Positions 6,493 to 13,023 of a stretch of 13,023 nt of DNA are shown one piece after another. The notes under the pieces are model-generated. The model was not told where the DNA came from. It saw only the letters and a list, made by a program, of their open reading frames with translations, and did no database searches. The stretch is from a bacterium (GTDB lineage Bacteria; AUK180): contig JAGGYO010000178.1 in assembly GCA_021162505.1 (NCBI GenBank), forward strand, positions 1 to 13,023, read 5' to 3'. Position numbers and translations under genes: made by a program. Every line of letters begins with the position of its first letter. Position 1 is the stretch's first letter.

Positions 6493-8902
6493 TAAAAAAT
6501 ACCTTTTCAATGCTCACTATCTCATCATCATTTTTTAGGGACATTACTTTTACACCCTGAGTGTTTCTGCCAATTGTTCGGAATTCACTCATCTTAACTC
6601 TGATCATAATACCGTTCTTGGAAATGATCATTATCTCGTCTTCATCGGTTACCTGTTTTACATCAACAACATTACCGCTTTTAGGGGTTACTTTGATATT
6701 AATTATTCCTTTTCCGGCACGAGTTTGAACCCTATATTCATCGGCAGATGTCCTTTTTCCAATCCCGAACTGGGTAATAGTAAAGATTGTAGCACTTTCA
6801 GCCAATATTTCAGCCGAAACCACATTGTCCTTATTTGCCAAACGAATTCCTATAACACCTTGGGTATTTCTTCCCATAGGCCTTGCATCTTTTTCTCTAA
6901 ATGTAATTGATTTTCCATGTTCGGTTGCCAGTAATACTTTGTCATTACCCGAAGTTAATCCTGCGAATATCAGGTCATCGTCATCTGAAAGGTTCATTGC
7001 AATAATGCCTGATGATCTAGGATTGGAAAATAGCTGTAAATTGGACTTTTTGATGGTTCCTTTCCTTGTAGCCATAAATAGATGATGCTCATCATCAAAT
7101 TCATCGACAACAACGATGGATCTCACTTTCTCATCCGGTAAAACAGGTAATAGATTAACAATTGCTCTGCCCTTCGATTGTTTTGTACCCTCTGGAATAT
7201 CATATCCTTTTAACCAATAACATTTACCTTTATTAGTAAAGATCAAAAGATAAGAATGTGTATTTCCTGTATATAATTGCTCCACGAAATCATCTTCTTT
7301 TGTCTTCATGCCCATGGCACCTTTCCCACCTCTTCTCTGAGAACGGAAAACATCTTCATTTAATCTTTTGATATATCCGCTATGAGAAAGTGCAATAGCT
7401 ATATCTTCTTTTGGAATAAGGTCTTCGGGTGTTACTTCATCTTCAGAATCTGTTATTATTGTTCTTCTTTCATCACCGAATTTCTCTTTCAATTCCTTCA
7501 ATTCGCTTAACATTATTCTTGCAATTTCACGAGGATTTCCAAGGATCATTTCATAATTTTCTATATCGGCATACTTGCCCTTTAACTCATTTTCAATATT
7601 TATTCTTTCCAAGCCGGTTAATTGTTGTAACCTCATATCAAGTATTGCTTGTGCTTGCAATGATGATAAACTGAACTTCTCCTTTAAAGCATTTCTCGCT
7701 TCTTCTGTGTTCTTAGATTTTCTTATAATAGAAATAATGAGATCAATATTATCAAGAGCGATCTTCAACCCCTCTAGAATATGGGCTCTTTTTCTCGATT
7801 TATTAAGAAGATAAGTGGTCCTTCTGATGATAACCTCTTTTCGATGTTCAAGATAGGCATCAATAATTTCCGTAAGCTTAAATTCCTTTGGGCGCCCCTT
7901 ATCAATGGCAAGCATAATACCCCCAAATGTGGTTTTCATCTGCGTATGCTTATATAAATTATTTAAGATCACCATTGGAATAGCATCTCTTTTCAATTCA
8001 ATGACCATTCGTATACCCTTTTTATTGGACTCGTCACGAATATCTGAAATTCCCGTAATTACACCTTTATTTACTAATCTGACGATATTTTCAATTAGAT
8101 TCGTCTTATTTACCATATAAGGAATTTCAGTAACAATAATTGCATTCCTTCCGCTCTTCATCTCCTCAATGGTAGCTTTTGCCTGAACGATTATCTTCCC
8201 TCTACCTGTTTTATAAAGATCATATATTCCTCGACGACCAGTGATGATGGCACTTGTAGGGAAATCCGGACCTTTAATGAACTCCATAAGATCTTCCACG
8301 GTAGCTTCCGGATTTTCGATCTTATGTGAAATAGCATCTACGACCTCATTCAAGTTGTGAGGTGGAATGTTTGTAGCCATTCCAACCGCAATACCGCTGC
8401 TTCCGTTCAAAAGAAGATTCGGCAGCAAAGATGGCAGAACAAGGGGTTCTTTTGAGGTTTCATCAAATGTAAGATCAAAATCAACCGTTTCTTTATCAAT
8501 TCCCTCAAGGAGCTGCATAGCAATTTTGGAAAGTTTTGATTCAGTATACCTATATGCAGCCGCCGGATCACCATCGATGGAACCAAAATTTCCCTGCCCA
8601 TGGACCAATGGATATCTAAGAGAAAAATCTTGAGCCATTCTTACCAAAGTATCATATACCGCTTGATCACCATGAGGGTGATATCTTTTTATAACCTCAC
8701 CAACAACACCGGCACATTTTACAAATTTTTTATTAGGCAACATACCCTCTTTGTACATTGCGTACAGCACTCTTCTATGAACAGGTTTTAACCCGTCTCT
8801 TACATCAGGCAAAGCTCTACCGATTATTACGCTCATGGCATAATCTATATAAGACGCTTCTACCTCACTTTTAATATTTACACTATGAATATTATCTGAC
8901 AT
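6473..8902 (-). CDS. gyrA: DNA gyrase subunit A
   Basis: An 809-residue protein. GyrA breaks and rejoins DNA in the A2B2 gyrase, introducing negative supercoils with GyrB. The N-terminal region has YAMSVIIGRALPDVRDGLKP (21-40) and the winged-helix motif HPHGDQAVYD (75-84). The catalytic tyrosine is Tyr119, in AAAYRYTES. The tower and coiled-coil gate run to about residue 490. The C-terminal DNA-wrapping domain begins with the GyrA box QRRGGKG (522-528), which identifies gyrase rather than ParC; GRNTQGV repeats at 677-683 and 778-784 mark beta-pinwheel blades. The tail is short and acidic. Gln80 replaces the serine usual at E. coli position 83. GGAG 7 nt before the ATG overlaps the end of gyrB; the intergenic gap is 12 nt. 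Confidence 0.98.
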   Translation of the reverse strand: MSDNIHSVNIKSEVEASYIDYAMSVIIGRALPDVRDGLKPVHRRVLYAMYKEGMLPNKKFVKCAGVVGEVIKRYHPHGDQAVYDTLVRMAQDFSLRYPLVHGQGNFGSIDGDPAAAYRYTESKLSKIAMQLLEGIDKETVDFDLTFDETSKEPLVLPSLLPNLLLNGSSGIAVGMATNIPPHNLNEVVDAISHKIENPEATVEDLMEFIKGPDFPTSAIITGRRGIYDLYKTGRGKIIVQAKATIEEMKSGRNAIIVTEIPYMVNKTNLIENIVRLVNKGVITGISDIRDESNKKGIRMVIELKRDAIPMVILNNLYKHTQMKTTFGGIMLAIDKGRPKEFKLTEIIDAYLEHRKEVIIRRTTYLLNKSRKRAHILEGLKIALDNIDLIISIIRKSKNTEEARNALKEKFSLSSLQAQAILDMRLQQLTGLERINIENELKGKYADIENYEMILGNPREIARIMLSELKELKEKFGDERRTIITDSEDEVTPEDLIPKEDIAIALSHSGYIKRLNEDVFRSQRRGGKGAMGMKTKEDDFVEQLYTGNTHSYLLIFTNKGKCYWLKGYDIPEGTKQSKGRAIVNLLPVLPDEKVRSIVVVDEFDDEHHLFMATRKGTIKKSNLQLFSNPRSSGIIAMNLSDDDDLIFAGLTSGNDKVLLATEHGKSITFREKDARPMGRNTQGVIGIRLANKDNVVSAEILAESATIFTITQFGIGKRTSADEYRVQTRAGKGIINIKVTPKSGNVVDVKQVTDEDEIMIISKNGIMIRVKMSEFRTIGRNTQGVKVMSLKNDDEIVSIEKVFFNEDTEE

Positions 8903-8914
8903 TTTAATTCTCCA

Positions 8915-11239
8915 CTAAATATCAAGGTTTTTGACTTTTAAAGCCCTTGATTCTATAAATGCTCTTCTTTTTGCAACATCATCTCCCATTAAAACAGAAA
9001 ATGTATTATCGCATTCTTCAAAATCTTCAACAATGACCCTTAATAATGTCCTGGTCTCGGGATTCATTGTGGTGTCCCATAATTGCTCGGGATTCATTTC
9101 ACCAAGACCTTTATATCTTTGAATATCATAACCTTTCTTCCCATATTCCTTAACACGATCAGGTATTTCAAAGGGATTATTAAAATCTAAAACGCCGACT
9201 TTATCGGTAATTAGAAATGTATACTGGCCGTTAATTAAGTTGATATTATGAGTTTCCTCGATTTTCTTTATAAGGTCCATGATATTGGTAAGCGGTATTG
9301 GAACTTCCTCTTTATTGAAGATGGAATCTTCATTATTAAAGGATTTTATATATACCTTCTCCCAAAGAGTTTTAATATCCTTATATTGCCTTAACATATT
9401 CAAAAATTCCTCAAGTTTTAGATTGAACAATGAGAGGGTCTCTTCTTCCTTCATTAAAACCTCGATATCTTTTACAGTTTCCTTTATCTTTATCTTTTCG
9501 CATTCATATTTTTCTTTGGTTTTATTATTAATGACCTCAAATGTAATGTTCTCTACGGAATGGTTCAATAAAAAATTCTCCATTTGGTTCTCATTTTTAA
9601 TATATTCAATCTTCTGACCTTTTTTTATACGGAACAGAGGTGGTTGAGCACTATAAATATAGCCCTCTTCAATGAGAGGAAGCATATGACGGAAAAAGAA
9701 TGTCAAAAGCAAGGTTCTGATATGCGAACCGTCAACATCAGCATCGGTCATTATTATTATCTTACCATATCTCAATTTGGTGATATCAAATTCATTACCA
9801 ATCCCGCATCCTATTGCGGTTACAAGATTTCTAATTTGTTCATTTGCAAGCATCTTTTCCAAGCTTGCCTTCTCAATATTGAGAATTTTACCTCTCAATG
9901 GCAAAATTGCTTGTGTTTCACGATTTCGTCCTTGCTTGGCAGAACCACCGGCGGAAATTCCCTCGACGATATAAACTTCGGTGATCTCTTTGTCTTTTGA
10001 CGAACAATCTGCCAATTTCCCCGGCAAAGAACCACTCTCAATAGCTGATTTTTTTCTTGTTAGATCTCTTGCTCTTCTTGCAGCTTCCCTCGCTTTCATT
10101 GCAAGAAGCGTTTTGGAAATGATCTTTTTTGCATCCTGCGGATGCTCTTCAAAATAGGTTTTCAAAGCATCATAGACCATTGATGAAACAAGGCCTTTGA
10201 CCTCACTATTTCCCAATTTTGTTTTTGTCTGACCTTCAAATTGCGGTTCGGGTAATTTTAAGGACATGACCATGGTCAAGCCTTCTCTTGAATCATCACC
10301 GGAAATGGAGATCTTTTCTTTTAATAATCCAAAATTCTTTCCATATTCATTGAGTACCCTGGTCAATGCGGATTTAAAGCCCACTAAATGCGTGCCACCT
10401 TCTCTTGTATTAATATTGTTAACAAAGGAAAGCAATATAGAACTATATCCCTCAGTATACTGCATAGCAACCTCAACGGCAATATTATCCTCTTCCCTCT
10501 CAACATAAACAATGCTTTGATGTATGGGTTCTCGATTGGAATTCAAGTGCTCAATAAATGAGATGATCCCGCCCTCATAGTGATGAAGGTTTTTGGTCTC
10601 GGGATAATCCCTTTGATCGGCAACCTCGATTTTTAAACTCTTATTCAGAAATGCAAGTTCCTTCATCCTATTATTTACAATATTAAAATCATAGGTGGTA
10701 ACCTCGAAGATCTGAGGATCAGCCTTAAATATTATCTTGGTACCTTTTTTATTCTTTTTTTCGGGTGGAAGCTCTGTTTTTATAAGTTTAGTTTGTGCAA
10801 ATCCCCTTTTATAGGATTGTTTATATCTATAACCATCACGGTAAACCTCTACTTCAAGCCATTCCGCTAAGGCATTTACAACAGAAACACCTACACCATG
10901 AAGACCACCGGAGACCTTATAGGTCTTATGATCGAACTTACCGCCGGCATGAAGTTTTGTCATTACGACCTCTACGCCGGATATTCCCAGCTTAGCATGC
11001 ATATCAACTGGAATACCTCGGCCATTGTCCTCCACTTCTATTATATCACCTTTCAGGATATTGACCTTTATATGATCACAATAACCGGCAAGTGCCTCAT
11101 CAATACTATTATCAACGACTTCGTATATCAAATGATGTAGACCTTCCATTCCAGTAGACCCAATATACATACTCGGTCGTTTTCTAACGCCTTCCAATCC
11201 TTCCAAAACTTTAATGTTCTTCGCATTATAATCGTTCAT
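8915..11239 (-). CDS. gyrB: DNA gyrase subunit B
   Basis: A 774-residue ATPase subunit of gyrase. The GHKL domain shows Glu40, Asn44 (VVDNSIDEAL), DNGRGIPVD (71-79), GGLHGVGVSVVNAL (111-124) and the QTKTKLGN lysine loop (337-344). The TOPRIM domain has VEGISAGGSAKQG (425-437) with catalytic Glu426, PLRGKILN (447-454) and the metal-binding DADVDGSH (499-506). A block of about 150 residues (roughly 545-700) precedes YDIQRYKGLGEMNPEQLW, giving the long form seen in many Gram-negative bacteria rather than the 640-residue form. Ile428 replaces a nearly invariant aspartate. I chose the ATG at 11239 because AAAGGAG lies 9 nt upstream and the family sequence begins there. An in-frame ATG at 11290 would lie well inside the preceding gene. 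It starts 1 nt after the dciA stop. Confidence 0.98.
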   Translation of the reverse strand: MNDYNAKNIKVLEGLEGVRKRPSMYIGSTGMEGLHHLIYEVVDNSIDEALAGYCDHIKVNILKGDIIEVEDNGRGIPVDMHAKLGISGVEVVMTKLHAGGKFDHKTYKVSGGLHGVGVSVVNALAEWLEVEVYRDGYRYKQSYKRGFAQTKLIKTELPPEKKNKKGTKIIFKADPQIFEVTTYDFNIVNNRMKELAFLNKSLKIEVADQRDYPETKNLHHYEGGIISFIEHLNSNREPIHQSIVYVEREEDNIAVEVAMQYTEGYSSILLSFVNNINTREGGTHLVGFKSALTRVLNEYGKNFGLLKEKISISGDDSREGLTMVMSLKLPEPQFEGQTKTKLGNSEVKGLVSSMVYDALKTYFEEHPQDAKKIISKTLLAMKAREAARRARDLTRKKSAIESGSLPGKLADCSSKDKEITEVYIVEGISAGGSAKQGRNRETQAILPLRGKILNIEKASLEKMLANEQIRNLVTAIGCGIGNEFDITKLRYGKIIIMTDADVDGSHIRTLLLTFFFRHMLPLIEEGYIYSAQPPLFRIKKGQKIEYIKNENQMENFLLNHSVENITFEVINNKTKEKYECEKIKIKETVKDIEVLMKEEETLSLFNLKLEEFLNMLRQYKDIKTLWEKVYIKSFNNEDSIFNKEEVPIPLTNIMDLIKKIEETHNINLINGQYTFLITDKVGVLDFNNPFEIPDRVKEYGKKGYDIQRYKGLGEMNPEQLWDTTMNPETRTLLRVIVEDFEECDNTFSVLMGDDVAKRRAFIESRALKVKNLDI

Positions 11240-11240
11240 T

Positions 11241-11684
11241 TCACTTTTCTCCTTTATTGTTCTTATAAAATTCATAGAGTAAATAACCAAAAAGCTCCTT
11301 TTTTTTGGCGCTTTTTCTTATTTTATCTATATCCTTGTTTTTTAATTGCTTCAAAGAATTCGCTTTTTTATTTTTCTTTATAGTAAATTTCTTAAAAAAT
11401 TTCACGCGGACTACCACTTTCTCGATCTTCAGGTTTAATTCATGTTCCAATGTCTCTTTTATATTCATTGTTTCCATACGCATATATGTTGCCCAATCAG
11501 GGCCATCTGCCATGACAAATAATATATTGTCCTCGTATTTATAAGGGTTTAAATGTCCTCTACCGTCTTTAATTATTACTGTGGGCCAAATATTTCTGAT
11601 TTTTGTTATCTCTTCTCGAGCATTATTTGATCTTTTTACAATATCAACTAAAACTTCCCTTAAGGTAACAGGCATTTTTTTCAT
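11241..11684 (-). CDS. dciA: DUF721/DciA-family protein, probable replicative helicase loader
   Basis: A 147-residue protein with the DUF721 pattern: Trp33 in IWPTVI, then HLNPYKYEDNILFVMADGPDWATYM (about 44-68), continuing into a helix and a VVVRVKF strand. The C-terminal third is lysine-rich (KKNKKANSLKQLKNKD), as expected of a DNA-contacting tail. DciA proteins replace DnaC/DnaI as the ancestral operator of the DnaB helicase. Position supports the call: DUF721 genes commonly lie between recF or dnaN and gyrB. Its ATG overlaps the dnaN stop by 4 nt (ATGA), and no Shine-Dalgarno is visible, so translation likely depends on coupling. A second ATG three codons later is possible. Family assignment is by motif and context, because DUF721 proteins are poorly conserved. 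Confidence 0.8.
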   Translation of the reverse strand: MKKMPVTLREVLVDIVKRSNNAREEITKIRNIWPTVIIKDGRGHLNPYKYEDNILFVMADGPDWATYMRMETMNIKETLEHELNLKIEKVVVRVKFFKKFTIKKNKKANSLKQLKNKDIDKIRKSAKKKELFGYLLYEFYKNNKGEK

Positions 11685-12814
11685 TCAATAGGTCTAATAG
11701 GCATCATCATTGTAAAATAATCATCATCCTTCTCATCTGTTATTAAGATAGGACTTCTGACATCACTATAGAACATTATAAGATCCTCATTCTCGAACCA
11801 AGTCAATGCTTCCTTAATGAAATTTATATTTAAAATGAAATTGATGGGCTCTATATCAGGATTCTCTAAGGCAATGATATCTTTTGCTTCACCGACATCC
11901 GTCAGGTCAGAGTAAACATTCAAACTATCTTTATTAAAATTCAAATTAACATTATAGCTTTTCTTTTCAGCAAGTATGGAAACAAATTTTATTGCTTTTA
12001 AAACCGGGTTCTTTTTGACCTTTAATTGCTTCATTGTGGATGTATCGGGAATAATATCATAATAATCTGGGTAATTCCCAACAATCAATTTGCTTATTAC
12101 CTCATTATTTTCATACTTTATTGCAATTTTACTTCCGTCTTGTGTAATAACGATACTTACAGGAATATCACTCAACGGTAAAGTATTGGATAGATAATTC
12201 AACAATTTTTCAGGAACAATGATCCTGATATTTTCTTCGGGTAATTTTTGAAAATCCGTTTTAATCCGGTTAACTACCATTCTATGACTATCTGTTGCTA
12301 CCATTGTTATCTGTTTTTTCTCCTTTTCAATATCCCAGAGTGAACCCACAAGGATCATATTTGCAGTGTCTTTAGATACTGCATAACCGGTTCTTTTAAT
12401 ATTGTTTTTCAGAATGGTTGATGGCAAAATAAAAGAATCCTTCTCTTCGATCTCAGGATATACGGGATATTCATTTTCAGCCAAGCCGAGAAAACTAATG
12501 TTCTTATTAGCGCCTCTTATAATGACTTTTTCAGATTTAACCTGCTCTACCTCAATATCCTCATCTTCAAAGTCCTTGATAGCCATATTTAAATACTTTC
12601 CGGGAATTCCCAAAGCACCTTCCTCAATAACATTAGCATCGAGTACCTTTTTAAGGTTAATCTCATAGTCAGTGGCTTCAAGAATAACACCCTTATCTTT
12701 CGTTGCTTTCACCATAATAAAGGAAATTGCTCTATAGGTCGTACCTGGTACCAAAATCGAATTAAGCTCGCTTACAGCTTGGATCAGTTCGTCTTTTTTT
12801 ATTACAAACTTCAT
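11681..12814 (-). CDS. dnaN: DNA polymerase III beta subunit (sliding clamp)
   Basis: A 377-residue protein (usual length about 366). The clamp dimerises into a ring around DNA and tethers the polymerase. Family landmarks are the N-terminal MKFVIKKDEL, AISFIMVKA (29-37), LAENEYPVYP (111-120), TDSHRM (174-179), VGNYPDYYDIIP (245-256) and the C-terminal MMPIRPIE, equivalent to the MPMRL end that forms part of the partner-binding cleft. I chose the ATG at 12814: a perfect GGAGG lies 5 nt upstream and the family sequence starts there. An in-frame ATG at 12862 would lie within the promoter and adds 16 unrelated residues. First gene of the operon, and the origin-proximal one if the usual dnaA-dnaN order holds beyond the window edge. 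Confidence 0.97.
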   Translation of the reverse strand: MKFVIKKDELIQAVSELNSILVPGTTYRAISFIMVKATKDKGVILEATDYEINLKKVLDANVIEEGALGIPGKYLNMAIKDFEDEDIEVEQVKSEKVIIRGANKNISFLGLAENEYPVYPEIEEKDSFILPSTILKNNIKRTGYAVSKDTANMILVGSLWDIEKEKKQITMVATDSHRMVVNRIKTDFQKLPEENIRIIVPEKLLNYLSNTLPLSDIPVSIVITQDGSKIAIKYENNEVISKLIVGNYPDYYDIIPDTSTMKQLKVKKNPVLKAIKFVSILAEKKSYNVNLNFNKDSLNVYSDLTDVGEAKDIIALENPDIEPINFILNINFIKEALTWFENEDLIMFYSDVRSPILITDEKDDDYFTMMMPIRPIE

Positions 12815-12819
12815 AAAGA

Positions 12820-12824
12820 CCTCC
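12820..12824 (-). promoter_or_regulatory. Ribosome binding site of dnaN
   Basis: GGAGG on the minus strand, with a 5-nt spacer (TCTTT) to the ATG. It is the strongest Shine-Dalgarno in the window and fixes the dnaN start. Confidence 0.9.
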
Positions 12825-12833
12825 GTTTCTTTT

Positions 12834-12862
12834 ATTATACCATTTTTATATGTTTTTTCCAA
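12834..12862 (-). promoter_or_regulatory. Sigma70-type promoter of the dnaN operon
   Basis: On the minus strand the -35 box is TTGGAA (plus-strand 12857-12862) and the -10 box is a consensus TATAAT (12834-12839), separated by exactly 17 nt. TGG directly before the -10 makes it an extended -10 element. Transcription would start near 12827, giving a leader of only about a dozen bases that holds the ribosome binding site. All six downstream genes lack obvious promoters of their own between them, so this may drive the whole cluster. Confidence 0.8.
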
Positions 12863-13023
12863 ATTTTATTGCCATTTTATTTCCTTTGATATTGGTATTA
12901 TTTTCATTTTTTTTTATGAGTTTTTATTCCATTATAAAAAGGTTTGTAAAGTATGATTTTTTCCTATTTTTTTAGTCGGACTGAACATGTTTATTTTAGG
13001 TTACATATAACCAATATTTTTCA
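12863..13023. other. AT-rich region upstream of dnaN, window edge
   Basis: No gene is visible in these 161 bp. The sequence is extremely AT-rich. It contains a near-perfect 14-nt palindrome, GGTTACATATAACC (12999-13012; only the sixth and ninth bases fail to pair), and the 8-nt palindrome AACATGTT (12985-12992, approximate). I looked for DnaA boxes (TTATCCACA and close variants) on both strands and found none. dnaA may lie further right, but nothing here proves it. Confidence 0.5.

Noticed and set aside
9584..10000. 138-codon plus-strand open frame opposite gyrB, and similar antisense frames
   Set aside because: These are shadows of highly conserved gyrase coding sequence on the other strand, with no independent signals.
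11240..11290. Longer gyrB starting at the ATG at 11290
   Set aside because: It would overlap the DUF721 gene by 50 nt, and the added residues are not family-like; the ATG at 11239 has a good Shine-Dalgarno.
12815..12862. Longer dnaN starting at the ATG at 12862
   Set aside because: The start would lie upstream of the predicted transcription start, in the -35 box; GGAGG points to 12814.
12863..13023. oriC in the AT-rich region upstream of dnaN
   Set aside because: No DnaA box or cluster of close variants is visible on either strand; AT-richness alone is not enough.

Overview
The window is an AT-rich bacterial chromosome segment in which every convincing gene lies on the minus strand. The gene set (dnaN, a DUF721/DciA gene, gyrB, gyrA) is the block usually found beside dnaA and the replication origin. 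dnaA and oriC would therefore be expected just beyond the right edge, but neither is visible here. An O-antigen-ligase-like membrane protein and a lipoprotein signal peptide point to a diderm (Gram-negative type) cell. The low GC content, divergent MutS2 and repeat-filled intergenic region would fit an uncultivated phylum of the Cloacimonadota/FCB kind, but that placement is a low-confidence inference.

Right part (about 3446-12862): a strong sigma70-type promoter with an extended -10 precedes dnaN. Six genes then follow almost without gaps: dnaN, dciA-like, gyrB, gyrA, a TPR lipoprotein and mutS2. Junctions are 4-, 20- and 1-nt overlaps or gaps of 1 and 12 nt. This looks like one operon of about 9.4 kb linking the sliding clamp, a probable replicative-helicase loader, DNA gyrase and MutS2. 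recF, often found between dnaN and the DUF721 gene, is absent.

Middle (2568-3445): about 880 bp without a credible gene. It is built largely from short tandem heptanucleotide repeats of several sequence families in both orientations, plus decayed dispersed-repeat-like sequence and a small hairpin. One roughly 170-bp stretch (3111-3290) lacks the heptads.

Left part (27-2567): two overlapping genes, a small membrane protein of unknown function and a multi-spanning O-antigen ligase/polymerase-type protein with a C-terminal TPR domain. The small gene appears to have a disrupted 5' end: a membrane-like N-terminal extension becomes continuous with an ATG at 2567 if one base is added to an A8 run.

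The most notable observations are the natural replacements at classical quinolone-contact positions in both gyrase subunits (GyrA Gln80, GyrB Ile428), the heptad-repeat mosaic, and the possible frameshift or slippage gene. I see no defence system, mobile element, CRISPR array or RNA gene, and nothing that clearly amounts to a new multi-gene system.
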